Source: Verrucomicrobiota bacterium
GTDB lineage: Bacteria; Verrucomicrobiota; Verrucomicrobiia; Limisphaerales; UBA11320
DNA length: 64,000 bases
NCBI GenBank assembly: GCA_016199985.1
Contig: JACQFQ010000020.1
Span: forward strand, 148,978-212,977
Direction: 5' to 3'
Positions 42,296-51,287 of the stretch are shown here, in pieces. Within the stretch, counting starts at the first letter, position 1; each line of letters starts with the position of its first letter. A model generated the notes under the pieces. The model saw nothing but the letters and a program-made list of their open reading frames with translations. It made no database searches and was not told the DNA's origin. The position numbers and the translations under genes are program-made.

Positions 42296-42453
42296 GCCAG
42301 AAGACAACACCAATTCAATCCCGCTTGGCAAGCTCGTGACATCCCCGCTCGGCGGTTGTCGAATGGAGTGATCGTTGTGTCAATGGGCAGGACCGGCTGT
42401 AGATTAAAACCCAACTTGCCGATGTTAAGGCAGGCAGAAAGAGGAAGATTTGT

Positions 42454-43524
42454 ATGGCAGCGCGTAACAAGACCCGCAAAGCGGGGATGAGAGCGAAGGG
42501 AAAAACCCTCTTCAAGGCGGCGTTTCAGGCCGTCCACAAGACCAGCGCCAAGAGCGCCGCACGGCTGGACAAGCCGCAGCAGGTTCTCCTCAGCGGCACC
42601 CTCGACACAGCCGAGATCCGACGTGATCCGGCCACTCAGCCCTCGAAAACACTCAATACCGCCTTTTTTACCAAGGATCTGAACAAGGACAGGGGTTCCT
42701 ACGACGGGGACACCGCGTTTAAGCTCTACCTTCGTGAAATCGGCCTGGTCAAACTCCTCACCCCCCAGGAGTAGATCGAGCTCGCCGCCCGGATCAAGAA
42801 GGGCGACAAAAAGGCTCGCGAGCAGATGATCAAGGCCAACCTCCGCCTCGTGGTGAAGATCGCCCACGATTACGAAGGCTTTGGGCTCCCGCTCCTGGAT
42901 CTCATCAGCGAAGGCAACATTGGCTTGATGAAGGCGGTGGAGCGCTTCGACCCGTCCAAGGGCGGGAAACTTTCGACCTACGGCGCGTGGTGGATCAAGC
43001 AATCCATCAAGAGAGCGCTGGCCAACCAGTCGAAGACCATCCGACTTCCGGTGCATCTTGTGGACAAGATTTCCAAGATGCGACGGGTGTCGATGAAGCT
43101 CCAGGAGATTTTCGGCCGAGAGCCGACCGATGAGGAACTCGCCGAGGAACTGGGCATTTCGACGTCGCGCGTCTCCATGATGCGCACCGCCGCGATCCGC
43201 CCGGCCTCGCTCGACGCCCCCATCGGTGACGATGATTCCAACACCTACGCCGAGGTGGTGCAGGACGAGAACGCCGAGAGCCCCTACGAGGAGCTCGAGG
43301 ACAAGACGGTGACGGCGATGCTCCAGGAGATGGTGAAGAACCTGGATCAACGCGAGTCGACCATCCTCCGATACCGATTCGGGCTCGACGGCGGACCCGA
43401 GCGCACGCTCGAGGAGGTGGGGGAAAAGTTTGGCGTCACGCGCGAGCGGATCCGCCAGATCCAGAACCTCGCCCTCAACAAGCTTCGTCGCATGATCGAG
43501 AAGCTTGAAGCCGCGCAGAAGTAA
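42454..43524 (+). pseudogene. RpoD-like group 2 sigma factor with in-frame amber codon
   Basis: One continuous reading frame of 357 codons, interrupted only by TAG at 42772-42774. The first part (106 residues) has a Lys/Ala-rich start and region 1.2 (KLYLREIGLVKLLTPQE); after the stop the frame resumes exactly with IELAARIKKGDKKAREQMIK, where sigma-70 proteins have Glu-Glu-Ile, so TAG replaces a GAG. Region 2 (VVKIAHDYEGFGLPLLDLIS, LSTYGAWWIKQSIKRALANQ), region 3 and region 4 (LRYRFGLDGG, FGVTRERIRQIQNLALNKLR) are intact. A GAGGAAG ribosome site precedes ATG 42454. Explanations: real pseudogene, sequencing error, readthrough, or translational restart at 42826. TAG ends several other genes here, so genome-wide recoding is excluded. 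Confidence 0.85.
42826..43524 (+). CDS. sigma factor regions 2-4, possible separate product
   Basis: If ribosomes restart at ATG 42826, 51 bases after the amber stop, the product has 232 residues beginning MIKANLRLVVKIAHDYEGF. It would lack region 1.2 but keep all of region 2 (core binding, -10 recognition and melting), region 3 and the region 4 helix-turn-helix, resembling region-1-free group 3 sigma factors. An AAAAAGG stretch lies about 12 bases upstream. Production of this fragment is hypothetical. Confidence 0.5.
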   Translation: MIKANLRLVVKIAHDYEGFGLPLLDLISEGNIGLMKAVERFDPSKGGKLSTYGAWWIKQSIKRALANQSKTIRLPVHLVDKISKMRRVSMKLQEIFGREPTDEELAEELGISTSRVSMMRTAAIRPASLDAPIGDDDSNTYAEVVQDENAESPYEELEDKTVTAMLQEMVKNLDQRESTILRYRFGLDGGPERTLEEVGEKFGVTRERIRQIQNLALNKLRRMIEKLEAAQK

Positions 43525-43533
43525 CCGCAGAGT

Positions 43534-43556
43534 CGGGCGCATGACTCATGCGCCCG
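43534..43556. promoter_or_regulatory. perfect 23-bp palindrome across the apt start codon
   Basis: CGGGCGCATGA-C-TCATGCGCCCG has perfect 11-bp arms and begins 10 bases after the sigma gene stop. The ATG of apt at 43541 lies in the left arm; an in-frame GTG at 43556 begins on its last base. In RNA the GC-rich stem would hide that ATG, acting as a terminator-like or translation-inhibiting element. No U-run follows. Confidence 0.6.
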
Positions 43557-44077
43557 TGACAGCGGCCGATCTCGAACAGGCCATTCGCAACGTGCCGGAC
43601 TTCCCGCAGCCCGGCATTCAGTTCAAGGACATCACCCCCCTCCTGGCGGACGCCCGGCTTCTGTCCGGCGCGATCGACCTCATGACCGCCGGGTTCCAAC
43701 CCGGGGATGTCGACGCCGTGGTCGGCATCGATGCCCGCGGCTTCATCTTCGCCGCCGCGGCCGCCGTCAAGCTCCGCGCCGGATTTGTGCCTGTCCGCAA
43801 AAAGGGGAAGCTCCCGTTCAAGACCCATGAGCAGAGCTACACCCTCGAGTACGGATCCAACACCATCGCGGTTCATACCGACGCGGTTCAACCCGGGAGC
43901 CGGATTCTCCTGCTCGACGATCTTCTCGCCACTGGAGGCACCGCCGCCGCCGCCACTCAATTGCTCCAGCGCATCGGCGCAAAGATTCTCCAGGTCGGGT
44001 TCCTGATCGAGCTCCGCTTCCTGAACGGCCGCGATCGACTTTCGAACGTCCCGGTGATATCGCAGATCACTTATTAG
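43541..44077 (+). CDS. apt: adenine phosphoribosyltransferase
   Basis: Purine-salvage enzyme making AMP from adenine and PRPP; 178 residues with ATG 43541 or 173 with GTG 43556, both within the family range of 170-180. Signatures: AIRNVPDFPQPGIQFKDITP at the N-terminus, VGIDARGFIFAAAAAVKLRA, FVPVRKKGKLPFKTHEQSY, LEYGSNTIAVHTDAVQPGSR, and the PRPP-binding LLLDDLLATGGTAAAATQLL. The C-terminal FLIELRFLNGRDRLSNVPVI matches Bacillus APT. It lies 16 bases after the interrupted sigma gene. A perfect hairpin covers the ATG, which makes the GTG start or structural control worth testing. Confidence 0.93.
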   Translation: MTHAPVTAADLEQAIRNVPDFPQPGIQFKDITPLLADARLLSGAIDLMTAGFQPGDVDAVVGIDARGFIFAAAAAVKLRAGFVPVRKKGKLPFKTHEQSYTLEYGSNTIAVHTDAVQPGSRILLLDDLLATGGTAAAATQLLQRIGAKILQVGFLIELRFLNGRDRLSNVPVISQITY

Positions 44078-44138
44078 GCGGGGCTTCCGAGATCACGGGG
44101 AGTTATCCGATCCCAGGCTTGCTCCCCATCTCATCGCG

Positions 44139-46382
44139 ATGTCCTTCTTGCAGTCCATCGATGTCCGGGTTTTCCATTGGATCAATGGAGACGCGCAGAA
44201 CCCGGTCTTCGACCTGCTGATGCCCTGGCTGAGCGGCAACCCCTTGTTCATTCCGGCGGTGTGCGTCCTCGCCCTCGCCCTGATGTGGAAAGGCGGCGCG
44301 CGCGGTCGTCTGTTCCTGGCGCTCCTCGCGATAATCCTTTTCGTGGGCGACAACGCCCTCATCAATCCCATCAAGCACCTCATCGCTCGGGACCGCCCCT
44401 TTGTGTCGCTCCCGGAGTCGCGAGTGCTGGTGGGCAAGGGCGGCAGCGGGAGCTTTCCATCCTCCCACGCCTCCACCTGGTTCGCGGCGACGATTCTGGC
44501 ATTGATCTACTATCCGACGCGATGGCACTGGGTGGCCATGCTCGCCGGCCTGGTGAGCTTCTCGCGCGTTTACGTCGGAGCGCACTACCCGAGCGATGTC
44601 CTGCTTGGCGCGGTGTTGGGGGCGGGCTACGCCCTGGCGCTCCTCGCGCTGATGGAGCACGGCTGGCGATGGATGACGCGACGCTGGATGCCGGACCTCG
44701 GCGACCGGCTCCCCTCGCTTCTGCCCAATGAAAGGATGCGCGCCACGCCGCGGCCGCCCGGCCTCCTCGGAGAGGCGGACGAGGCGTTGCGCCGGGAGAA
44801 AACGCCGCGCCGCCCTCCACTCGCGCCTCTGAGCGGCACGACCTGGCTGCGCCTGGGGTATTTGGTGATCGGCGCGCTGTGGGTCTTTCGGCTCGCGTAT
44901 CTCGCGTCGGACAAAATCGAGCTCAGCGAGGATGAAACCTATCAGTGGCTCTGGTCAAAGCATCCCGCGCTGTCGTACTTCAGCAAGCCCCCGCTGATCG
45001 CGTGGATGCACACCGTGGGCACGACCTTGTGGGGCGATCGCCCCTTCGGGGTTCGATTTGCTTCGCCCTGCATAGCGGCGATTCTGAGCCTGATTGTCCT
45101 GCGGTTTATGAGAGGCGCCGTCGGAGGCCGATCGGCGTTCTGGCTCGCGCTCCTGCTGAACATGGTTCCCCTTCTCGCTGTGGGCTCGGTGCTCATCACC
45201 GTGGATCCTCCCATGGTTCTCTTTTGGGTCGCCGCGATGTTCGCCGGATGGCGCGCTTTGCAAAAGGATCGCGGCGCGACGCCCGATTGGTGCTGGGCCG
45301 GCCTGTTCATTGGGCTGTCCGCGCTCAGCAAATACGCCGGCCTCTACCAACTGGTATGCTGGGCGCTCTTCTTCGTCGCGTGGCCTCCGGCGCGCAAACA
45401 CCTTCGAAAGCCCGGACCCTGGATCGCCCTGACGATCGCCCTCCTCTCCTTGGCGCCGGTGTGCGTCTGGAACAGTCGCAACAACTGGGTAACGCTGGAC
45501 CACGTCAAGTTCAACGCGTCGCGATCCGAGCCCTGGACTCCGACGATTCGCTACCTCAGGGATTTTGTCGGCGCCGAGGCCGCGCTTCTGAATCCCGTCC
45601 TATTCCTTGCGATCCTTCCTCCGATGATCTTCTTCCGACGCATCCGCTCCGCGCCGGCGCTGGCGCGATTCCTTTTTTGCATGGGAGCGCCTGTTTTCCT
45701 CGGCTACCTGGCGTTCACGTTTTACAAGCGCGTCTTTCCGAATTGGATCGCCCCGGCGATCCTTCCGCTGCTCCTCCTGGCGACGCTCTATTGGCATGAG
45801 CGGTTCAAGGCGGGATCGCCCTGGCCGCGTCGCATTGTGATCGGGGCTTTCGTCATCGGATCGCCGATCATCATTCTGATGCACGACACGAATATCGTGG
45901 CGAAGATCACAGGCAAGACGCTGCCCATGCAGTTCGACCCGCTTCGCCGGGTGTATGGGTGGACCGAGGTGGCTCGAGTGGTCGGTGGGGAGTGGAGGAA
46001 GCTTCAGGCGGAAGGCAAGCCGGCGTTCGTCATCGCGTCGCACTATGGATTCGCCGCGGAGGCCTCGTTCTATATCCCGGAGGCGCGAGCCGCCGTGAAG
46101 TCGGATCCGATCGTGTATTACAAGACCGCCTCCCATCCTGAGAACCAGTTCTACTTCTGGCCGGGATACCGCGAACATCGAAAGGGGCAAAACGCGGTGT
46201 TTCTCCAGGAAGTCGACCCGCCCGACGAGGCCGGCCCGGAAGCCACACCGGCGGGCGAGGCCCCGCCTCCCGTCATCGTCCAGGAGTTTCAATCCGTGAC
46301 ACCGATCGGAATCTTTCCCATTCGACACCGCGACCGCACGCTTCGCTGGCTCCAACTCTACGCGTGCAGAAATCTGCTGTGA
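44139..46382 (+). CDS. PAP2 phosphatase fused to GT39-type glycosyltransferase
   Basis: 747-residue polytopic protein with two enzymes in one chain. Residues 1-190: PAP2 lipid phosphatase with all three motifs, KHLIARDRP (K-x6-RP), PSSHAS, and SRVYVGAHYPSDVL. After a linker of about 50 residues (ERMRATPRPPGLLGEADEAL) comes an ArnT/PMT_2-like GT39 domain: KIELSEDETYQWLWSKHPAL with the catalytic-type Asp-Glu, FSKPPLIAWMHTVGTTLWGD, ALSKYAGLYQLVCW and many helices. GT39 enzymes use polyprenyl-phosphate sugars and release the polyprenyl phosphate; PAP2 enzymes dephosphorylate polyprenyl pyrophosphate. One protein could therefore glycosylate an envelope acceptor and recycle the carrier; that link is inference. 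The final residues overlap the next gene. Confidence 0.88.
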   Translation: MSFLQSIDVRVFHWINGDAQNPVFDLLMPWLSGNPLFIPAVCVLALALMWKGGARGRLFLALLAIILFVGDNALINPIKHLIARDRPFVSLPESRVLVGKGGSGSFPSSHASTWFAATILALIYYPTRWHWVAMLAGLVSFSRVYVGAHYPSDVLLGAVLGAGYALALLALMEHGWRWMTRRWMPDLGDRLPSLLPNERMRATPRPPGLLGEADEALRREKTPRRPPLAPLSGTTWLRLGYLVIGALWVFRLAYLASDKIELSEDETYQWLWSKHPALSYFSKPPLIAWMHTVGTTLWGDRPFGVRFASPCIAAILSLIVLRFMRGAVGGRSAFWLALLLNMVPLLAVGSVLITVDPPMVLFWVAAMFAGWRALQKDRGATPDWCWAGLFIGLSALSKYAGLYQLVCWALFFVAWPPARKHLRKPGPWIALTIALLSLAPVCVWNSRNNWVTLDHVKFNASRSEPWTPTIRYLRDFVGAEAALLNPVLFLAILPPMIFFRRIRSAPALARFLFCMGAPVFLGYLAFTFYKRVFPNWIAPAILPLLLLATLYWHERFKAGSPWPRRIVIGAFVIGSPIIILMHDTNIVAKITGKTLPMQFDPLRRVYGWTEVARVVGGEWRKLQAEGKPAFVIASHYGFAAEASFYIPEARAAVKSDPIVYYKTASHPENQFYFWPGYREHRKGQNAVFLQEVDPPDEAGPEATPAGEAPPPVIVQEFQSVTPIGIFPIRHRDRTLRWLQLYACRNLL

Positions 46383-47278
46383 TCGTCCGCTCGACATCGA
46401 CGCCCGCGCCGCCCTCCGTTCTTGCCGAGATCGAGATCCCGGCGCTGGACTACGATCTTGAGGCCACCCTGATGTCGGGGCAGGCGTTCGGATGGCGCAA
46501 GGGCGACCGTGGATGGGAGGGGGTGATCGGAGATCGCTGGGTGCGCCTCAATCCAGCGCCCGGCCGGATCCGAGCCTGCGCCCTCGGCCCACAGAGCGAC
46601 TGGCGATGGCTCACCCACTATCTTCAGACGGATGTCCGCCTCGCCGACATCCTGAAGACTTTTCCGAAGGATCCCGCAATGCAAGAGAGCGTGCGGGAGT
46701 GCGCAGGGCTCAGGCTGCTGCGGCAGGACCCGTGGGAAGCGCTGGCCTCGTTTATCCTGTCATCGACCAAGCAAATCGCGCAGATCCAACAGATCTGCGC
46801 GCTGCTGCGCGACCGATTCGGCGCCGCGACGGCTTGCGGGGAGGCTGGCGCGACAGGACGCGCCTTCCCCGCCGCCGACCGGATCGCAAAGCTCTCGGAA
46901 AGGGAGCTGCGCGATTGCAAAATGGGATTCCGGGCGCCAAACTTGTTGGGCGCGGCCCGCGCGGTCAGCGACGGAAAGCTTTCGCTGGAGGGATTGCGCG
47001 AGCGAACGGTTGACGAGGCGCGGGAGGCGCTCCTCGGCTTGCGGGGGGTGGGCCCGAAGATCGCGAACTGCGTGTTGCTCTTCGCCTATGGCTTTCCGAC
47101 CGCGTTCCCGATCGACGTGTGGGTCCGTCGCGCGCTCCACGAGCTCTACTTCCCGAAACGCCGCCCCACGGACGCCCGGATCGACGCCTTCGCGCGAACC
47201 TATTTCGGCCCGAACGCCGGTTACGCGCAGCAATACCTTTTCCATTCCATCCGTCGACGCGAAGGAAGAATCCGCTAA
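46379..47278 (+). CDS. 8-oxoguanine DNA glycosylase (OGG1-type)
   Basis: Bifunctional DNA glycosylase/AP lyase of the OGG family, 299 residues from GTG 46379, which overlaps the upstream stop as GTGA; GTG 46364 is an alternative. OGG N-terminal domain: YDLEATLMSGQAFGWRKGD, WRWLTHYLQTDVRLADIL. HhH-GPD domain: CAGLRLLRQDPWEALASFIL, SSTKQIAQIQQICALLRDRF, KMGFRAPNLLGAARAV, LLGLRGVGPKIANCVLLFA with the Schiff-base Lys near residue 226, and AFPIDVWVRRALHELYFP with the catalytic Asp. OGG1-type enzymes are less common in bacteria than MutM. Translationally coupled to the PAP2-GT39 gene by overlap, with no obvious functional tie. Confidence 0.9.
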   Translation: MIVRSTSTPAPPSVLAEIEIPALDYDLEATLMSGQAFGWRKGDRGWEGVIGDRWVRLNPAPGRIRACALGPQSDWRWLTHYLQTDVRLADILKTFPKDPAMQESVRECAGLRLLRQDPWEALASFILSSTKQIAQIQQICALLRDRFGAATACGEAGATGRAFPAADRIAKLSERELRDCKMGFRAPNLLGAARAVSDGKLSLEGLRERTVDEAREALLGLRGVGPKIANCVLLFAYGFPTAFPIDVWVRRALHELYFPKRRPTDARIDAFARTYFGPNAGYAQQYLFHSIRRREGRIR

Positions 47279-47350
47279 CACGCCGCTTGAACGGCCCCTC
47301 CACCCCAGCTAAAAGCGTCACGACGCATCCCGTCGAAAGAAAGGCATCGC

Positions 47351-47779
47351 ATGAACCCACGACCCCCGCTCCCGCCATTCACCGAGATAACCGCGCTCCA
47401 AAAAATTCAGGCCGCCGAGGACGCCTGGAACTCCCGCGATCCGGAGCGCGTCGCGCTTGCCTACACCGAGGACACCGAATGGCGCAATCGCGCCGAGTTC
47501 ATCAATGGCCGGGCGCAAGTGGTGGAGTTCCTGCGTCGGAAATGGAACCGCGAGCTGGACTATCGCTTGAAGAAGGATCTCTGGGCTTTCGCCGGCAATC
47601 GCATCGCGGTTCGCTTCGAGTACGAATGGCATGACGACTCCGGCCAGTGGTATCGCTCGCACGGCAACGAGAACTGGGAGTTTGACGATCTGGGCTACAT
47701 GAAGCGCCGATACGCCAGCATCAACGATCAGCCGATTCAGGAGTCGGAACGCAAATTCCGATGGGAGCGCAAGAAGTGA
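47351..47779 (+). CDS. NTF2-like protein, DUF1348 family
   Basis: 142-residue cytoplasmic protein of the DUF1348 (nuclear-transport-factor-2-like) family. Characteristic stretches: [100 protein letters not shown]. The cone-shaped fold usually forms a small-molecule pocket; enzymatic role unknown. Its last 19 bases overlap the start of the glycoside hydrolase gene if that begins at 47761. Confidence 0.9.
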   Translation: MNPRPPLPPFTEITALQKIQAAEDAWNSRDPERVALAYTEDTEWRNRAEFINGRAQVVEFLRRKWNRELDYRLKKDLWAFAGNRIAVRFEYEWHDDSGQWYRSHGNENWEFDDLGYMKRRYASINDQPIQESERKFRWERKK

Positions 47780-50016
47780 AGCCGCCGTCTCGCGTGAACG
47801 GAAGCCGCCGTCTCCCTGCCGGGAATCCCCCGGCCCGGCTTCTGGTCGACGCCGCCCGGACGCTCCTGCTGGTTTTGCTTCCGTGCCTGGGGCAGGCGCT
47901 CCGGGCCGCCGACGCATTCGAGGGTTTCGCGTTTAATCCGCCCGCCGATCCGTTCCGCGAAAGCGCCATCGACCTACGCTTCCTGAATGAGAACTTCGCT
48001 GGCGAGCACGGTTTCATCACGACCCGGGGCGATGAGTTTGCGCGCTCGCCCAGCCGGGAGCCTGTTCGTTTCTGGGCCGTGAACGGTCCTCCGGGCGAGC
48101 TTCAGGGAGACGCCCTGAGAGCTTGCGCCCGCCGGCTCGCCAAGTACGGCGTGAATCTCGTCCGCATGCATGGCCCGATGTTCGATCAAGCGGGCGAAGC
48201 CGATCTGAAAAAGGCCTCGCGCGCGCGCGAGGTCGTCGCGGCTCTCAAAGCGGAAGGCATCTACTCGCACTTCTCCATCTACTTCCCCCTTTGGATGACC
48301 CCGGGAGCCGAGCATCCTTGGCTCAAGGGTTACGACGGACGCAAACACCCCTTCGCAGCGCTCATGTTCAACCCGGCCTTCCAGGACCGCTACCGGTCGT
48401 GGTGGCGCGCGCTGCTGCTCACTCCAGGGCCCGATGGACGGAAGCTGATTGACGAACCCGCGGTCTTTGGGCTGGAGATCCAGAACGAGGACTCGTTCTT
48501 CTTCTGGACCTTCAATCCCGAGCAAATCCCCGCCCCTCAGATGGAGCTCCTCGAGTCGCAGTTTGGCGAATGGCTGAAGGGGAAACACGGATCGATCGAG
48601 GCGGCGCTTGGCAAATGGAAGGGGCAAAAGCTCAAGCGCGACGATGCGGCGGCGGGGCGCGCGGCGTTTCGTCCGCTGTGGAATGTTTTCAACGAGAAGT
48701 CCGCGCGCGATCGCGAGACGGCGGAGTTCCTTTTCGCGACGCAGCGCAAATTCTATGTCGACACGATCGCCTTTCTCCGCTCGCTGGGCTTCAAGGGCCT
48801 GATCACGCCGTCCAATTGGGCGACGGCGAGCCCGGAAGTGTTCGGTCCCCTCGAAAAGTGGACCTACGAGGCCGGAAACTTCATCGATCGTCATGGATAT
48901 TTCTCGGTGACGCACAAGGGCGACAACGCCGAGTGGTCAATCCGGAACGGGCACGCCTATTCGGATCGCAGCGCGCTCCGGTTCGACGCGACCTCGCCCG
49001 GCAAGCCCAAGCAGTTCGTTCACCCCGCGATGGAGATCGCCTACGCGGGCAAGCCGTCCATGATTTCCGAAACCACCTGGAATCGCCCGAACCGCTATCG
49101 AAGCGAAGCCCCGCTTTATTACGCCTGCTACGGGGCGCTCCAAGACACCGGCGCCATCGTTCATTTCGCCCTGGATGGCGCGAATTGGTCCGTAAAACCA
49201 GGCTTCTGGATGCAGCCCTGGACGCTCATGGCGCCATCGCAGGCGGCCCAGTTCCCCGCTGCGGCGCTGATCTATCGACGCGGCCTGGTGAAGGTCGGGG
49301 ATCTGCTCGCGAGCGTCCGTTTGAACACGAACGATCTCCTCAATCTGAAAGGCACTCCGCTGCCGCAGGACGCCAGCTTCGATGAGTTGCGCATGAAGGA
49401 TGTGCCGCAGGGAACGGAGGTGAAGCCCGGCCAACGGATCGACCCGCTGATCCACTACGCCGGTCGGACCGCTGTGACATTCACGGGCGAGCCCGGGAAA
49501 ACCACGATGCAGGACTTGAAGCCGCTCATCGACCGAGGCGCTCAAACAGTGCGTAGCTCCACGCGCGAGCTCGCGCTGGATTATGGCAAGGGCCTCCTGA
49601 CGATCAACGCGCCCGGCGCGCAGGGGGCCAGCGGAAACCTCAAGGCGGGAGGCGCGATTTCGCTGAGCGACATCAGCGTGACCTCCGATCTCGACAACGC
49701 CCACATCATCGTGGTTTCGCTGGACGGCGAGCCGATAGCGCGGTCGCGTCGGATGCTGGTTCAAGCCATGTCCGAGGAGCAGCCCTCAGGCTTCGCCGCC
49801 GAGCCCGCCGAGAACGGGCTGAGGCGGATCACGAACATCGGTCGCGATCCCTGGCTCGTGAAGAGTCTGCAAGGCACGGTGACATTCATCAAAGGGCCAT
49901 CGGTCGAGATTCAGCCCCTTGATTTCAACGGGTATCCTGCGGGTCCCTCGTCGCGGGGCGTTGAGCTCGCTCTGCGAACCAACACTGTCTACTACCTGCT
50001 CACCCGGGCGCCTTAG
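47761..50016 (+). CDS. secreted GH5-like (clan GH-A) glycoside hydrolase
   Basis: 751-residue exported protein. N-terminal signal about 28-50 ([18 protein letters not shown]). A TIM-barrel catalytic domain spans about 55-450: [20 protein letters not shown] on strand 3, [16 protein letters not shown] with the Asn-Glu acid/base pair on strand 4, [15 protein letters not shown], and [20 protein letters not shown] with the candidate nucleophile Glu, arranged as in clan GH-A. The C-terminal 300 residues are beta-rich and may bind carbohydrate. Substrate unknown. ATG 47761 overlaps the NTF2-like gene by 19 bases; GTG 47776 would give a GTGA overlap instead. The gene ends 119 bases before a convergent ArsR-type regulator. 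Confidence 0.8.
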   Translation: MGAQEVKPPSRVNGSRRLPAGNPPARLLVDAARTLLLVLLPCLGQALRAADAFEGFAFNPPADPFRESAIDLRFLNENFAGEHGFITTRGDEFARSPSREPVRFWAVNGPPGELQGDALRACARRLAKYGVNLVRMHGPMFDQAGEADLKKASRAREVVAALKAEGIYSHFSIYFPLWMTPGAEHPWLKGYDGRKHPFAALMFNPAFQDRYRSWWRALLLTPGPDGRKLIDEPAVFGLEIQNEDSFFFWTFNPEQIPAPQMELLESQFGEWLKGKHGSIEAALGKWKGQKLKRDDAAAGRAAFRPLWNVFNEKSARDRETAEFLFATQRKFYVDTIAFLRSLGFKGLITPSNWATASPEVFGPLEKWTYEAGNFIDRHGYFSVTHKGDNAEWSIRNGHAYSDRSALRFDATSPGKPKQFVHPAMEIAYAGKPSMISETTWNRPNRYRSEAPLYYACYGALQDTGAIVHFALDGANWSVKPGFWMQPWTLMAPSQAAQFPAAALIYRRGLVKVGDLLASVRLNTNDLLNLKGTPLPQDASFDELRMKDVPQGTEVKPGQRIDPLIHYAGRTAVTFTGEPGKTTMQDLKPLIDRGAQTVRSSTRELALDYGKGLLTINAPGAQGASGNLKAGGAISLSDISVTSDLDNAHIIVVSLDGEPIARSRRMLVQAMSEEQPSGFAAEPAENGLRRITNIGRDPWLVKSLQGTVTFIKGPSVEIQPLDFNGYPAGPSSRGVELALRTNTVYYLLTRAP

Positions 50017-50135
50017 AACGATCGAGCCTCGTCGGAGGCGGCTCGTTTCCCGCGATCCCCTGCCATCAGGAGATTATCGGTGGACGGGCGAGACAAGGAG
50101 GCGCCCAACGCTCCCCCGAAGGCCCGCCACTTGAG

Positions 50136-51065
50136 CTATTTCTCGCCGACGCCCAACAGGGTCTGGAAGTGAGGGGGCTGGTCCTCGGTCGCCACGACGC
50201 AAACCTCGAGCTTCTTAAATCCGGCGTTCTCAAGCCACAGATGAAGGTCGCCCTCGGTGAACCCCAGCCACCGATCTCCGTAGAGCTCGCGGGCCTGCTC
50301 GAACTTGTGAGCCTGCAGGTCCAGCACCATGAGCTGGCCGCCGGCTCGAAGAATCCGGTGAGCGGCCTTGAGGGTCAGCGGAGGATCCTCCGCGTGATGC
50401 AGCGCCTGGCTCAGGATCACCAGGTCCACGGTGTTGGGCTCGATCGGCGGATCGTCGATGTGCCCCAGTCGAAACTCCAGATTCCGGATCCCGTTCTTCC
50501 TGGCCTTCTCGACGCCGAACTCGACGATCCGCTCCGAGTTGTCCACCGCGATGACCTTCTTCGCCCGTCGCGCCAGCAACTCGCTCAGCAATCCCTCGCC
50601 AGCCCCCAGGTCGGCGATCACGAGCGGCGGCAGCGCGCGCAGGAGCAGCTGGCCGAAAGCCTGCCAGGAACGGCCGGGACCATAGCTGCGGTCGAACCGT
50701 CCGGCGATCTGGTTGAAATACACGCGCGCCTGCTCGTTTCGCAGGTTCAGGACGCGCTTCAAGTTCAGCTGATCGGCGCTGTATTCGGGAAGCTCCTTCG
50801 CCCCGCGAATCGCGAGGCTGATGAAATCCCGGGCCGTGGGATCGGCGTCGGGATTGAGCTTGTAGAACGCGCGCTTGCCGTCGCGTCGCGAGCATAAGAG
50901 ATCCGCGTCCTGGAGAAGTCCAAGATGGGTGGAGATGCGGGACTGTCCGAGCCGCGTGATCCGTTGCAGCTCATTCACCGAGAGCTCCTCGCGCTCAAGC
51001 AAGGCGACGATGCGAAGCCGCGTGGGATCCGCGAGCGCTCGCAGCGACTTTAGGGTTGTCGTCAT
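50136..51065 (-). CDS. ArsR-family regulator fused to SAM methyltransferase
   Basis: 309-residue fusion. Residues 1-90 form an ArsR winged helix: LRALADPTRLRIVALLEREE, ELQRITRLGQSRISTHLGLL, LLCSRRDGKRAFYKLNP; no metal-binding ELCVCDL-type cysteines are present. Residues about 140-300 are a class I methyltransferase: LVIADLGAGEGLLSELLARR (motif I), KVIAVDNSERIVEFGVEKAR, VDLVILSQALHHAEDPPLTL, ILRAGGQLMVLDLQAHKFEQ. Similar fusions are linked in other bacteria to methionine/SAM-cycle genes, suggesting that SAM or SAH is the effector; no such gene is nearby. It diverges from the giant surface protein at 51288, which it might control. Confidence 0.9.
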   Translation of the reverse strand: MTTTLKSLRALADPTRLRIVALLEREELSVNELQRITRLGQSRISTHLGLLQDADLLCSRRDGKRAFYKLNPDADPTARDFISLAIRGAKELPEYSADQLNLKRVLNLRNEQARVYFNQIAGRFDRSYGPGRSWQAFGQLLLRALPPLVIADLGAGEGLLSELLARRAKKVIAVDNSERIVEFGVEKARKNGIRNLEFRLGHIDDPPIEPNTVDLVILSQALHHAEDPPLTLKAAHRILRAGGQLMVLDLQAHKFEQARELYGDRWLGFTEGDLHLWLENAGFKKLEVCVVATEDQPPHFQTLLGVGEK

Positions 51066-51211
51066 TGAAAAGAGGCGGCGTCCCGATCCGGTTGAAAGTG
51101 AACGTGAACGCGGGCGCGGCGGCGAAACTCTCGGAAAGAAGGCGCCCTCCAGTCAAGGGCCGTTGTCGTGAGGGGAAGGCCTGAGGAATACGTCCCGTCG
51201 GCTGGAACAAA

Positions 51212-51245
51212 GGATTGCAATCCATGCCCTGGTTTTGCCAATAAT
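51212..51245 (+). promoter_or_regulatory. palindrome GGATTGCAATCC and promoter-like boxes before surface-protein gene
   Basis: A perfect 12-bp palindrome GGATTGCAATCC (51212-51223) contains a TTGCAA that could be a -35 box, and AATAAT lies at 51240 with a 19-base spacer. It sits between the ArsR-type regulator start and the giant gene, so it could be that regulator's operator. The spacing is not optimal. Confidence 0.3.
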
Positions 51246-51287
51246 GGGGCCAATCTCAGTTCCACAACCATCCTCATCTCAGGAGTT

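Noticed and set aside
42454..43524. Amber codon interpreted as sense recoding (for example pyrrolysine or an alternative code)
   Set aside because: TAG ends several intact genes in the window (parA, rsmA, mreB, mreD, leuB, the NRDE gene), so it is a normal stop here.
42121..43542. Minus-strand frame of 473 codons opposite the sigma factor
   Set aside because: Antisense of the conserved sigma-70 regions with no family resemblance.
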